A stretch of DNA of 64,000 bases from Tetrapyrgos nigripes. Its lineage: Eukaryota; Basidiomycota; Agaricomycetes; Agaricales; Campanellaceae. The stretch covers positions 1 through 64,000 of the forward strand of contig JAACJM010000196.1 of assembly GCA_013368315.1 (NCBI GenBank), written 5' to 3'. Below are positions 45,564-58,656 of the stretch, piece by piece. The notes under the pieces were generated by a model. That model was not told where the DNA came from. It worked only from the letters and a program-made list of their open reading frames with translations, and ran no database searches. Position 1 is the first letter of the stretch; the number at the start of each line of letters is the position of its first letter. A program made the translations under genes and the position numbers.

Positions 45564-48500
45564 ATGGAGGTAAGTCTAGACACTCTGCGGTCTACTAGTC
45601 GCTCATTGTACTCTAGCTGTTTGCTCCATCCAACTCGTCCACAGCAGCAGCTGTTGGTTTTATCACTTTCGTGCAGGACCTCAAGAAGAAAACGAAGACA
45701 TGGGGTCCGATGATAGAACTGTGTGCAAACGGAGAGAAGACCCTAGAGAGGTTCAGATATCTATTCCCAGATGATTGGCTATATAGCGACCAGCTCAAAG
45801 GAGAATGGAGCGCATTCAACGAGATTTTGAAGAGAAAGAACGATTCCATTCAGGAGCAGCTTGGTGAGTTGACCGGCTATACATAGGTGGCACGTTTTCT
45901 CAACATTGCACAGCTGGCCTGCAGTTTAAGATCGTTGAAGAGGACAAGATTGTGGAAAATAGGATCAACGACGTGTTACTTGAATGGGAGCAGACACGTC
46001 CTGTTCAAGGCAACATCCGCGCAGACACGGCCATGAACACCATTAATCTTTTCGAGACTAGACTCAACAAAGTACAGGAGGAATACGACCTTGTATGTCG
46101 CGCCAAGGAGGCTCTCGACCTCGAGCTTGTCCGACACACTCGCTTAGAGCCCGTCTTTGAGGAGCTCCGCGATTTGAAAGCAGTTTGGACAGCGCTGTCT
46201 GGCATATGGAACTCTATCAGCGAGTTACGAGAGATGTCGTGGGCGACGGTGCAACCTAGGAAGCTGAGGCAGATGATAGACGGCTTGTTGAACTCGACCA
46301 AGGAGATGCCGACGAGGATGCGGCAGTATGCTGCCTTCGAGTATGTTCAGGAGACGCTGAAGGGTTTACTCAAGTCGAACATCATTGTTTCGGATTTGAA
46401 GTCGGAGGCTTTGAAGGACAGGCACTGGAAGCAGTTGTTTAAGGTGCTCAGGGTCCCGACACAGATCAGCCTTACTTTGTGAGTATATCGGTCCTTTTGT
46501 AAGATGTATCGAGCTGACGGTTTGTTCACAGAATGACATTGGGCAATGTCTATGACCTAGACCTCAAGAAGAACGAAACTCTCATCAAAGAAGTCATCGC
46601 TCAGGCTCAAGGAGAGGTATGTATGTTCGAACAAGTTTTGTTTTCTACTCTGACCATATTTGTAGATGGCTCTCGAAGAATACATCAAGACAGTTAAGGA
46701 AACTTGGAACAACTATTACTTGGACCTGGTCAATTATCAGAACAAATGTCGTTTGATTAGGTATGTCTTGATGGGCTTTGTCGATTCCATTCCCGAACTC
46801 ACGACCACTTCAGAGGTTGGGATGATCTGTTCAACAAGTGTAGTGAAAATTTGAACTCGCTCACTGCCATGAAGCTTTCCCCCTATTACAAAGGCAAGCG
46901 GAAATTTCTCGTAGATGATCATTTCCTGACGGCCATCTCTCTACAGTCTTTGAGGAAGAGGCTAGTTCCTGGGAAGAGAAGTTGAACAAAATCCACGTCC
47001 TCTTCGGTAAGCCAATAATGCCCAGCGAAGGACATCTCTCATCTCTCATTCTCTTCGCAGATGTCTGGATCGATGTTCAGCGTCAATGGGTCTACTTGGA
47101 AGGCATTTTTTCCGGCAGCGCCGATATCAAACATCTCCTGCCTGTCGAAAGCGCTCGATTCCAAAACATCAATTCTGAATTCCTTACCGTCATGAAAAAG
47201 GTGTACAAGTCCCCCTTGGTCGTCGATGTCATGAATATCCAGGGTATTCAGAAGAGTCTCGAACGTCTCGCTGACCTTCTGAACAAGATCCAGAAGGCTC
47301 TCGGTGAATACCTTGAGCGTGAACGTTCCTCGTTCCCTCGTTTCTATTTCGTTGGTGACGAGGATCTGCTGGAGATCATTGGTAACAGCAAGGATATTTT
47401 GCGGATCATGAAGCACCTCAAGAAGATGTTTGCGGGTGTCTCGACGATTAGTCTTGACGAGGACTTGACCCAGATACAGGGAATGGCGTCGAGAGAAGGG
47501 GAAGAGGTTAGATTCACTGAGCCGATTCTACTCAAGGACTTCCCAAAGATCAATGATTGGTTGGCAAAGATCGAGTCGTCAATGAGGCACTCCTTGGCCG
47601 TTCTACTTTGCGATGCAGTCGTCGAGCTTCGAGAGTTCTACGGAGCGGGTCCAAACCTCCCAATGGACCAACTCATGGCATGGATGGAAAAATATCCCGC
47701 TCAGCTGGTCACTCTTGCCATGCAAGTCGCCTGGACTGGTTCCGTCGAAACTGCTTTGGAATCCAGCGCAACCCCTGACAACTCTCTTGAAACCATCCAT
47801 CAGGCGCTGGACCTGCTTGCAGACATTGTATTGCGCGAGCTGAGTCCCGTCACTCGTCGGAAGTGCGAGCACCTCATCACCGAGCTCGTGCACCAAAGAG
47901 ATGTCACCAGAAGCCTCATCCAGCAACGGGTCATGGACAAGAACAATTTTACCTGGCTTTACCAGATGCGCTTCTACCTCGACAAAAGCATTGAAAATCC
48001 GGTAGACAGACTCGCCATCAGAGTCGCCGATGCTTCCTTCCCCTATGGATGGGAATACCTAGGCGTTCCAGACCGGCTTGTGCAAACGCCATTGACGGAT
48101 CGAGTCTATTTGACGTTGACACAAGCCTTGGACAATCAGCTCGGTGGTGCGCCCTTTGGTCCTGCTGGGACTGGCAAAACCGAGTCCGTTAAGGCTTTGG
48201 GTGTTCAGCTTGGTCGTTTCGTCCTGGTCTTCTGCTGTGACGAGACTTTTGATTTCCAAGCTATGGGACGTATTTTCGTGGGTCTCTGCCAGGTCGGAGC
48301 GTGGGGTTGCTTTGACGAGTTCAACCGATTGGAAGAACGTATCCTGAGTGCGGTTTCTCAGCAAGTGCAGACTATTCAGCAAGGTCTTGCATCACTCGCG
48401 AAGAATCCGAACACTGAGATCGAGTTAGTCGGGAAAAGTCTCAAGCTCAACAAGAATATCGGTATGGCTTTTATTCTTCCATCATATGGCAGATAACTAA

Positions 48501-51500
48501 AGTTGTTGGACAGGTATCTTCATTACGACTAATCCTAACTATGCTGGTCGTTCCCAATTGCCTCCCAATTTGACGAAACTGTTCAGGCCCATGGCAATGA
48601 CGCGTCCTGATCGTGAACTCATCGCACAAGTCATGCTGTTCTCCCAAGGTTTCCGTACTGCCGAGACATTGGCCTCCAAAATTGTACCTTTCTTCAATCT
48701 TTGTGACGAACAACTCTCGCCTCAGCCCCATTACGACTTTGGTCTTCGTGCGCTGAAAGCTGTCCTTGCAAGTGCCGGTATCCTCAAGCGTGAACGTCTT
48801 CTCAGCGTCAAGAACGAGGGCGACGAGTCCGTCGGTCTTTCCGATGCCATTTCAGAGCAGATTATCCTCATTCAGAGTGTCACGGAGACTATCGTACCCA
48901 AATTAGTGGCAGATGATGTCCCGTTATTAACGAAGTGAGTGCCTCCCCGCAGTAATTTGTCCATAAGCCTGACACTGTCTCTAGCCTTCTAGCCGATGTC
49001 TTCCCAGGCGTAGACTACATGCCCGTAGACCTGGATGCTTTGAGAGAGAATATCTTCAAAGTCTGCCAGGAGCGTCGTCTAGTCACTGGAGATCGGTGGA
49101 TTGCCAAGATTCTGCAGTTGTACCAGATTCAGAAGATTCAGCATGGTTTGATGATGGTTGGTCCTTCTGGCAGTGGAAAGACTAATGCCTGGCAAGTCTT
49201 GCTGGCTGCGTTGGAACGCCTTGACGGTATTGAGGGCGTATCTTACGTGATAGATCCAAAGGCCATGCACAAGGACGACCTTTATGGTACCCTTGATTCC
49301 ACTACCCGGGAGTGGAATGATGGCTTGTTCACTCACGTACTGCGTAAGATTGTTGATGACGTCCGTGGTGAGAGTGGTAAGAGGCACTGGATCATCTTTG
49401 ATGGAGATGTTGATCCTGAATGGGTGGAGAATTTGAATAGGTGAGTACAAGGATTATCTGTGCACCCAGTACAGCGGCTGACATTGCCGACCGTAGTGTC
49501 TTGGACGACAATAAACTTCTTACTCTTCCCAATGGTGAACGTCTCAACCTTCCCCCAAATGTCCGCATCATGTTTGAGGTGGAGCATCTCAAGTATGCTA
49601 CTCTGGCTACTGTCAGTCGCTGTGGTATGATTTGGTTCAGCGACGATGTCGTAGAGCCTTCCATGCTGTATCAAAACTATTTATTCACACTGTCCACCTC
49701 TCCTATTGACTCCGACGACGACGATTCCACGGACACGCTTGCTCGCCGCACTGAGCCTTTGGGTGCAGATGCGGCTGCTTCTGCCAATCTCGAAACGCAA
49801 AAGCAAGTCGCCACAATCCTGGAACGATACTTCGCCGATGGCGATCTCGTCAGTTCAGCCTTGGACTACGCCAAAGACATCGAGCATATCATGGACTTCA
49901 CTATAACACGCGCTCTCAACACGCTCTTCTCGCTTCTCAATAAAACTGTCCGGAATGTCATCGAGTACAACAATCAGCATCCAGACTTCCCGTTGTCCCC
50001 GGAACGCGTGGAGCAATACGTTACAAAACGGCTGCTCGTCAGCATTATCTGGGCGTTTTCCGGCGATGCCAAACTCGACCTTCGCGCAGAACTGGGAGAT
50101 TTCCTACGTGGTCAAACGGGGATTGACTTACCTCCGTTGGTCCCTGGAAGCTCCTTGTTAGATTATGACGTGCAGGTCGGTACTGGGGAGTGGATGGCAT
50201 GGCAATCCCGAGTTCCTACCATTGACATAGAAGCTCATGCAGTCACGGCTTCAGACGTCGTCGTCCCTACCATGGATACCGTCCGTCATGAAGAGGTCCT
50301 GTATTCTTGGTTATCCGAGCACAAACCTCTCATGCTATGTGGTCCTCCAGGCTCTGGAAAGACCATGACATTGTTCAGTGCTCTTCGTAAATTACCCGAC
50401 ATGGAAGTCGTTGGTCTCAACTTCTCGAGTGCAACCACTCCAGAGCTTATCCTGAAAACGTTTGAGCAGTATTGCGAGTATCGGAAAACTCCCAACGGGG
50501 TCGTTTTGGCTCCTATACAAATCGGCCGATGGCTTGTAGTCTTCTGCGACGAAATCAACCTTCCTGCTGCAGACAAATACGGCACTCAGCGAGTCATATC
50601 CTTCATCAGGCAACTGGTGGAATGTACTGGATTTTGGCGTACATCTGACAAGGCTTGGGTCAAAATGGAGCGCATACAGTTTGTTGGAGCATGTAACCCA
50701 CCCACTGACCCTGGTCGAGTTCCGCTCAGTCATCGTTTCTTGCGGCATGCCCCTTTGGTCATGGTAGACTATCCTGGAGAAGTCTCCTTGAAACAGATCT
50801 ATGGCACTTATAACCGTGCTGCACTCAAAGTTGTCCCCAATCTTCGTGCATACGCGGAACCCCTCACAGATGCGATGGTCGACTTCTACTTGGCATCGCA
50901 AAAACGATTCACGACGGACATCCAAGCTCACTATGTGTACAGTCCTCGTGAGTTGACCCGATGGGTCAGGGGTATATATGAAGCTATCCGCCCACTGGAG
51001 ATTTTATCGGTCGAAGGTCTTGTTCGCATCTGGGCCCATGAAGCTCTTCGTCTATTCCAGGATCGTCTGGTCACAGAAGATGAGAGATCGTGGACAGATG
51101 AGAACATTGACCGAGCTGCTATGGATCACTTCCCCACCATAAACCGTGATGAGTCACTAACCCGCCCGATCTTGTTCTCAAACTGGACCTCAAAGGATTA
51201 CATTCCCGTGGACAGAGAAATACTGCGAGAATATACGAAGGCTCGTCTAAGGGTGTTCTATGAGGAAGAGCTTGATGTGCCGCTTGTGCTTTTCAACGAC
51301 GTATTAGACCATGTACTCCGGATTGACCGAGTCTTTCGTCAGGTGCAAGGGCATCTGTTACTCATTGGTGTCAGTGGGAGCGGCAAGGTACGTATTTGCT
51401 CTCTGTTTATAACCAATCTGACCCCCTGTATTTCTTCCAGACTACTCTGTCGCGTTTCGTTGCTTGGATGAATGGCCTCAGTATCTTCCAGATAAAAGTA

Positions 51501-54500
51501 TCCAACAAGTATACAGGTGACGACTTTGATGAAGACTTGCGCACTGTTCTTCGACGGGCTGGTTGCAAGGGCGAAAAGATATGCTTCATCATGGATGAAT
51601 CTAATGTCTTGGATTCTGGATTTCTGGAACGTATGAACACGCTCTTGGCCAACGCTGAGGTTCCCGGTCTATTTGAAGGCGATGAGCATGCTGCTTTGAT
51701 GACAGCTTGCAAGGAAGGTTCCCAGCGAGACGGCCTCATGCTCGACTCTCATGAAGAGCTCTACCGCTGGTTCACACAGCAGGTGGCTAAAAACCTTCAT
51801 GTCGTCTTTACAATGAACCCTCCTGAGAACGGATTGGCATCCAGAGCCGCTACTTCCCCTGCGTTATTCAATCGTTGCGTCCTGGACTGGTTTGGTGATT
51901 GGTCAGATCAGGCATTCTACCAAGTCGGCATGGAATTCACTCATTCCCTTGACCTCGATTTACCCTCGTACAACCCGCCAGCGAACTTCCCCATCGTGTA
52001 CAGAGAACTATCGATGCCTCCTGTTCATCGTACGGCTGTGGTCAATGCGTTCGTCTATATCCATTCATCGCTCCATCAGATCAATCAGCGATTAAGCCGA
52101 CGCCAAGGTCGCTACAACTATGTCACCCCTCGTCACTACTTGGATTTGTGAGTCGGTTTTCTTACCTTGTTCTTACAAAAAGTAGCTAACCCTTTGATAG
52201 CATCAACCATTATGTCAGACTTTACGCTGAAAAGCGGGACGAGCTAGAGGAGCAGCAACGGCATTTACATGTTGGTCTCGATAAACTCCGAAACACTGTA
52301 CTTCAGGTTGAAGAGCTGCGAAAGAGTCTTGCCATCAAGCGTTCTCAGCTTGAAGCCAAAGATGCCGAGGCGAACGAGAAGCTCAAACGCATGGTCACTG
52401 ACCAGCAAGAAGCCGAACAGAAGAAGGCAGCGTCGATAGAGATCCAAGCAGCGTTGGTAGAGCAAGACAAGCACATTCAGCAACGCCGTGCAGTTGCCAC
52501 TGCTGATCTCGCCGATGCGGAACCAGCTGTTCTCGATGCTCAGGCTGCTGTCAGCAACATCAAGAGGCAGCATTTGCAGGAAGTCCGTACCATGGCAAAT
52601 CCCCCGGAAGCCGTCAAACTGGCTATGGAGTCGGTTTGCACAATCCTTGGCCACAAAATCGACAGTTGGCGTACCGTCCAGGGTATTATTCGTCGCGACG
52701 ATTTCATCCAGCGCATTGTCAACTTTGACACACCAACACAAATGACGAAGCCCCTCCGTGACATGATGAAGAAGGATTTCCTCAGCAAACCCTCCTACAA
52801 TTTCGAGACCGTCAATCGTGCCAGTAGAGCCTGTGGTCCTCTTGTCAAGTGGGCTCTGGCACAAGTCCACTTTTCCGAAATTCTCGATAGAGTTGAACCG
52901 CTCCGGAATGAAGTGCAGTCCCTTGAGACCCAGGCAGAGACGACGAAGAAGCAGGCTGCAGCCATCATTGATATGATCTCTGAATTGGAAGCCAAGATTG
53001 CAACGTACAAGGAAGAGTACGCTTTGCTCATCAGCGAAACACAGGCAATCAAATCAGAGATGGAGCGTGTCCAGAGCAAAGTCGATCGCAGTATGAAGTT
53101 GTTGGAGAGTCTTTCTTCAGAAAGGGGTCGTTGGGAGGCTGGCAGTCGTACCTTTGATGTCGAGATGTCGACTATCGTCGGTGACGTGCTTTTGTCGGCA
53201 GCATTCTTGGCGTATGGTGGATTCTTTGACCAACACTACCGAGAGGTGATGTGGCAAGACTGGTCCGCCCACTTATCGGAGGCGAACATTAAATTTAAAC
53301 CGGAGCTTTCCTTTACCGAGTACCTCTCCACAGCAGACGACCGGCTCAGCTGGCAATCAAAGTCGCTGCCTTCCGATAATCTCACCACCGAAAATGCCAT
53401 TATGCTCAAGCGATTCAACCGCTATCCTCTCATCATCGATCCCACAGGCCAGGCAACCACTTTCCTGTTGAACGAGTACAAGGAACGTAAAATAACTGTC
53501 ACCAGTTTCCTTGACGAAGCTTTCCTCAAAGTCCTGGAAAGTGCCCTTCGTTTTGGTAACCCGTTGTTGATTCAGGACGTCGAGCACCTGGACCCTATCC
53601 TAAACGCGGTCCTGAACAAGGAGATCCGTCGAACTGGAGGTCGAGTGCTCATTCGATTAGGTAGTCAAGACATCGACTTCTCGCCCTCGTTCACCATGTT
53701 CTTGTCAACGAGAGACCCTTCTGTGGAGTTTTCTCCCGACATCTGCAGTCGTGTGACGTTTGTCAACTTCACCATGACTCGGAGCAGTCTTCAGAGCCAA
53801 TCTCTTGACCAAGTACTCAAGGTTGAAAGACCTGACACTGAACGGAAGCGGACCGATCTCATGAAGCTGCAAGGCGAATTCCGACTCCGTCTTCGAACAC
53901 TTGAGAAACTGTTGCTCCAAGCTCTGAATGAGTCTTCGGGTAACATTCTTGACGACGACAAGGTTATCGACACTCTGGAAACTCTCAAACGAGAAGCTGC
54001 CGAAATCACCCACAAGGTCGAAGAAACCGATGTAGTTATGAAGGAAGTAGAGCAGGTCACAGCCGAATATTTGCCCCTAGCTCAAGCTTGCAGTGCCGTA
54101 TTCTTCATTCTGGAGCAACTCAATCTGGTCAATCATTTCTACCAGTTCTCTCTCCGCTTCTTCCTCGATATATTCGACTATATTCTTCACCATAATCCCA
54201 ACCTAAAGAATGTCACTGACCATGGCCGGCGTCGGGATATCCTCATGAATGACCTTTTCTTGGTGGTTTATAGGCGGACGGCACGCGCTCTTCTTCATCG
54301 TGACCATGTGATGCTTGCAGTTCTGGTGGCACAAGTGAAGCTACGAGGGTTTGAAGAGATATCGGATGAACTCGAGTTCCTCTTGGAAAGTGGAGACGGT
54401 GTTGCTGCTTCTTCAGTTTCAAGTAGTCAACAGATTCCCTTCTTGACTGCAGATCAAATGCTTCGTCTCGAAGTTTTCGCGAAACATTCCATCTTCAAAC

Positions 54501-56818
54501 CCGTGGAATCACATCTGGCAGAGCACGAAGACGAATGGAGAACATTTGTAGATTCCAATACACCCGAAGAATGTGTTCCGATGCCTTGGGAACCCAGTAC
54601 TCGTAAGTGTTCTGTCTCAGTTTTCTTTCATCTGATTGAACGCTGATCGATTTTCTGCAGCTGCCGTTGAAGCACTGCGGCGATTGTTAGTCATTAAATG
54701 TTTCCGGCCAGATCGTCTTTTGCAGTCTACAGCACAGTTTGTGCGCGTTGTGTTCGACATGGATATGTCTGACCAATTTGCGTTTGACCTTGGTGCAATG
54801 GTGTCTGATGAAGTGCCAGCCGCGACGCCTTTGGCCTTGATATCCGTCACTGGATATGATGCTAGCTACCGTGTCGAGAATCTGATCAAGAACACAGGTA
54901 CCAGGTCATCGTCAGTTGCAATGGGCTCGCAGGAAGGATTTAGTCTCGCAGATCAGGCCATTGCGGCTGCCGCCCGTCAAGGTACTTGGGTATTGCTCAA
55001 AAACGTGCATCTCGCCCCAGCATGGCTTGGTCAACTCGAGAAGAAGCTTCAGACCCTCAATCCACATCGCAATTTCCGGCTCTTCCTTACAATGGAGGCC
55101 AATCTGTCCATCCCAGTCAACATTCTGCGGCAGTCGCGTCTCATCATGAATGAACCACCTCCAGGAGTCAAAGCAAACCTTTCCGACTCATTACGCTCAA
55201 TCAACTCTTCTCGGCTGACGCACGGACCGGCTGAAAAGATCCGTCTTTACTTTTTGCTTGCATGGTTCCATGCTGTAGTGCAAGAACGATTACGCTATGT
55301 GCCTCTTGGATGGAGCAAAGTCTATGACTTCAATGACTCCGACCTGGCTGCCGCTTTCGACACCATTGACGCCTGGCTTGGAAGTGTTTCCAAGGGCCGG
55401 GCCAACATCGATCCTGTGACTATCCCTTGGGATGCTCTCCGAACACTGGTTAAGCAGTCGGTCTATGGAGGGAGGGTTGACAGCGACTTTGACCAAAGGA
55501 TTGTAGATGCATTCGTGGACGGACTCTTCACGCCTTCTGCATACAACGTCGACTTCGATCTGGTCCCGAGTATCGGAGGAAAGCAGCTCTTGGCAGCGCC
55601 TGACGGTACCAAACTCGAGCATTTCTTATCTTGGGTGCAACAGCTGCCGGATCGTGAACCCCCATCATGGCTAAGTCTTCCTCCTACTGCAGAGCGACGA
55701 ATCGCAGTCGCTCAAGGTCGGTATTTCTACTAGGGTCAACAAAAACATCTTTCTAATATGTCTACAGGCAATGAACTTCTCAGCAAACTTCGCAAGATGA
55801 GAACGCTTGCAGACGATGACGACGAGGCAACTCCATCAAGTACAACCAAGTCACAGAGTTCGCAACAACCTGCATGGATGAGAGCTCTGTTTGACAGGTG
55901 TCGGGAGTGGCTTGCTTTGCTGCCTGAGGTAATAGCGTCTAGCTGTAACGTGCTCAACGCCAATACTGAATAATTTTCCTGCAGAAATTCAACACATTGG
56001 CACCCCCGTCAAGTGACAACCAAGACCCTCTGTATCGTCTCTTCTCTCGCGAGGGTAATATCGGCCGTCGTCTACTTGGACAAGTCAAGAAGGATCTGGG
56101 AGATGTTGTCAAAGTCTGTCAAGGAGAGCTCAAGCAAACTAATCATCTCCGAAGCCTCATGAGTTCCCTGACCAAAGGTATTTTTGGAATTCAGCGTTCT
56201 CCGAATTTCACTCACGAGCGTTCTTATTTAGGTACCACTCCAAACCACTGGCGGCAGTACAAAGTCCCGAAGAGCATGGGTGTTTCAGAATGGATTGCGA
56301 ATTTTGCACGACGGTTATCTCGCTTGGACACCATTGCGGGACTGGACAACTTGAGCGACGTGGAAGTGTGGTTGGGTGGACTGTTTTTCCCTGAAGCATA
56401 TATCACAGCTACCAGACAAGCAGTTGCCCATCGAAAGAAATGGAGTTTGGAGACTTTGAGCTTAAGACTGGATATAGAGCGGGTGAATGATCCTGGTGCC
56501 TTCGTCATCGATGGTGAGACTGCCTTGTGTCAACGTTGAATCAAAATACTAATTTCTATCTCTTCAGGTCTTGCTCTCGAAGGAGCGGTTTGGTCGACAG
56601 ATAACTTGACTTTCAGCAACGGCGAACCGGTTCATTTGAACCCCTCTCAGATTCGTTGGGTCCAGAACGACGAGCCGAAGCCAGACAACCTGGTCAATCT
56701 TCCGGTTTATCTCAACGGTGATCGCAGCGACGTACTTTTTACTGTGGACCTTCCGTTTGATGCTAGTGCCAGTACTCTAGTGGCCACTAGAGCTGTTTGT
56801 CTAACGGCAGGTGGTTGA
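45564..56818 (+). CDS. dhc2: Cytoplasmic dynein heavy chain, motor half only (linker, AAA1-6, stalk)
   Basis: Microtubule minus-end motor. Exon 1 is only ATGGAG (45564) with a GTAAGT donor; the next exon begins '[20 protein letters not shown]', which aligns to the end of the tail and start of the linker in ordinary heavy chains. The dimerising, intermediate-chain-binding tail (over 1000 residues) is absent, and SmE occupies the upstream DNA. Linker: about 45640-48000. AAA1 P-loop '[10 protein letters not shown]' (about 48158) with Walker B 'CFDEFNR'; AAA2 'GPSGSGKT' (49160); AAA3 'GPPGSGKT' (50341) with 'FCDEINLP'; AAA4 'GVSGSGK|T' (51368), split by an intron. Stalk coiled coils and microtubule-binding tip: 52200-53100. 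AAA5, AAA6 and the C-terminal region end at 56818. The estimated product is about 3,400 residues. Heavy chains encoded by two genes are known in Agaricomycetes and Ustilago, so a separate tail gene is expected elsewhere. Confidence 0.9.
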
Positions 56819-57069
56819 TTTTCACTCTTGCGTGTTTGTTTGGGTATTTTGCGGACGATTGTACCACTGTTCACGACTTTTTGACGAGTATTACTACATA
56901 ATGGAATGATAATGTCTTTGTATGGTTTATAATATGATATCAACGTTTACAGAATTACTACAATTGATTGCTCTAAAATACAGGCCCTACTCGAAACTGA
57001 ACCATAAATATCCCCATTCAACGACTGGATCAGGAACTGAGAGATAGCGACGGAGAGTACAGCGCACCA

Positions 57070-58517
57070 TCACCGTGCGTTAGGGTTATGTCCATAAGGT
57101 GCATGAAATTGCATAGTCCCGAAGGCTCCCATATTAGCCTGAGCTTGTTGAGCTTGCATTTGTTGTTGAACACTAGCAGGATTCGCTATAAAGTTCGGGT
57201 GCCGGCTGTATTGTTGCTGCTGCTGCTGCTGCTGTTGCTGAGACGGTTGATGACCGTGTGGGTGAGGAAAGTTGAAAGCAGGAGGAGGCATTGAGCCTGG
57301 AGCTGTGTTGATTCCGAAAGGAGTCTGAGTCACCGCTGTGGTGAAGTAGGGATGAGAAAGAGCTTCAGCAGCGGAAACGCGTTCAGCTGGGTCAAACTTG
57401 AGCAGCCGTTCAAGCAGGTCAATAGCTATAAAGGGATGAGTCATCTGGATGTAGTAGCAGAAGACTGCTTACCATGGGGTGAAGCTTTGGGTAGGACTTG
57501 GCGAAAGTCCATCTTTGGATAACGAGGGAATTGTTTAACTTGGATTTCGGGCTAGCACAAGTATCTAAGTGCCATGACTCTGGAGGAGGGGAACGAAAAA
57601 AACTCACAGAATCTTTGAAAATCTTTTGGAACTGAGCATCTGTGGGAGTCCCGATCACTCTCATAATGTGCAAAAGCTGGTCTTGGTTATCCCTTCCACG
57701 GAATAATGGAACGCCAGATATCATCTCTGCGAATATACAACCACATGACCAGACGTCAATGGAAGTGCTGTATGTGCGAGAACCAAGGAGCACGTCAGGA
57801 GCTCTGTACCAGAGCGTCACGACCTATCGTACAGTCAAGCGGCAGGATGAGTGAGTTCAGAGTAGAAGTCGTACCTCGTTAGAGAAAGTGTTCACTGGTA
57901 CACCAAACGCCCTCGCCAAACCAAAATCTCCAAGTTTCAGCTCGCCTTTCCGGTTGATGAGCAGGTTCTGCGGTTTGAGATCACGATGAAGGACTTGGTT
58001 TTCATGACAGAAAGCAGTGCCCTTGAGGAGCTGGTACATGAAACTGCGAACAGTGTTTGGGTCAAGGGCGCCACGCTCGCCATGTTGGTCCATATACTTC
58101 TTTAGATCTTGTTCGCAGTACTCGAAAATGAGGACCAGTTTGGTTTCGGTGTGAATGACATCGTAGAGTCGGACAATGTTCACATGCTTGAGCTCCTTCA
58201 TGAGCGAGATCTCTCGGATAGCTGTAGATGGTGTTCCTTCTTCGGCATCGAGGTGAATCTCCTTTAGTGCCACAATCTCGTTCGTGGTTCTCGATCGTCC
58301 CTAGCATTCACGTTAGATGGACTATATCTTGGAACAGAAGCACTACAACACACCTTGTAAACTGTAGCGTATGTGCCTTCACCTAAATCATGATCGCTCC
58401 CTCGTCAACAACGTAATCAAGCCGACTAGAATCTGACTTGCCTAGTTTCTCAAGCTTGGGAGGAGTCAGTTCCAGACTTGAGAAAGATGAGGGCTGACTC
58501 ACCTGGATATAATTCAT
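57070..58517 (-). CDS. pho85: Pho85/Cdk5-type cyclin-dependent kinase with poly-Gln tail
   Basis: Cyclin-dependent Ser/Thr kinase for nutrient and polarity signalling. The start at 58517 (MNYIQ) is followed by an intron and '[15 protein letters not shown]'. The helix is P-S-T-A-I-R-E ('[20 protein letters not shown]'). The catalytic loop is '[13 protein letters not shown]', then '[20 protein letters not shown]' and '[20 protein letters not shown]'; the [20 protein letters not shown] string is diagnostic for Pho85 rather than Cdk1. The kinase ends at '[18 protein letters not shown]'. A tail with '[13 protein letters not shown]', a Gln run (CAG/CAA, about 57210-57245) and Gln/Ala-rich sequence ends '[10 protein letters not shown]', stop 57070-57072. 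The catalytic residues are intact. Confidence 0.93.
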
Positions 58518-58656
58518 GATTGAACATACAACTGAGTATACAGAATGAACAGAAGAGGAGGACGGAAGGAGAGTGGTGGTATGGCACCGACTCGATGCTG
58601 CCAACACGTGACTCCAAAATTTTGCCTTGCGCGCTTTTCAGCGTACTTTCAGCTTC
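58518..58656. promoter_or_regulatory. 139-bp divergent promoter, PHO85 / UTP5
   Basis: Starts at 58517 (-) and 58657 (+). An in-frame ATG for UTP5 also lies at 58627, inside this stretch. No TATA box was seen. Confidence 0.4.

Noticed and set aside
45564..56818. Ustilago-type split of dynein inside the motor
   Set aside because: All four P-loops, the stalk and AAA5-6 are on this one gene, so the break is at the tail-linker boundary rather than within the ring.
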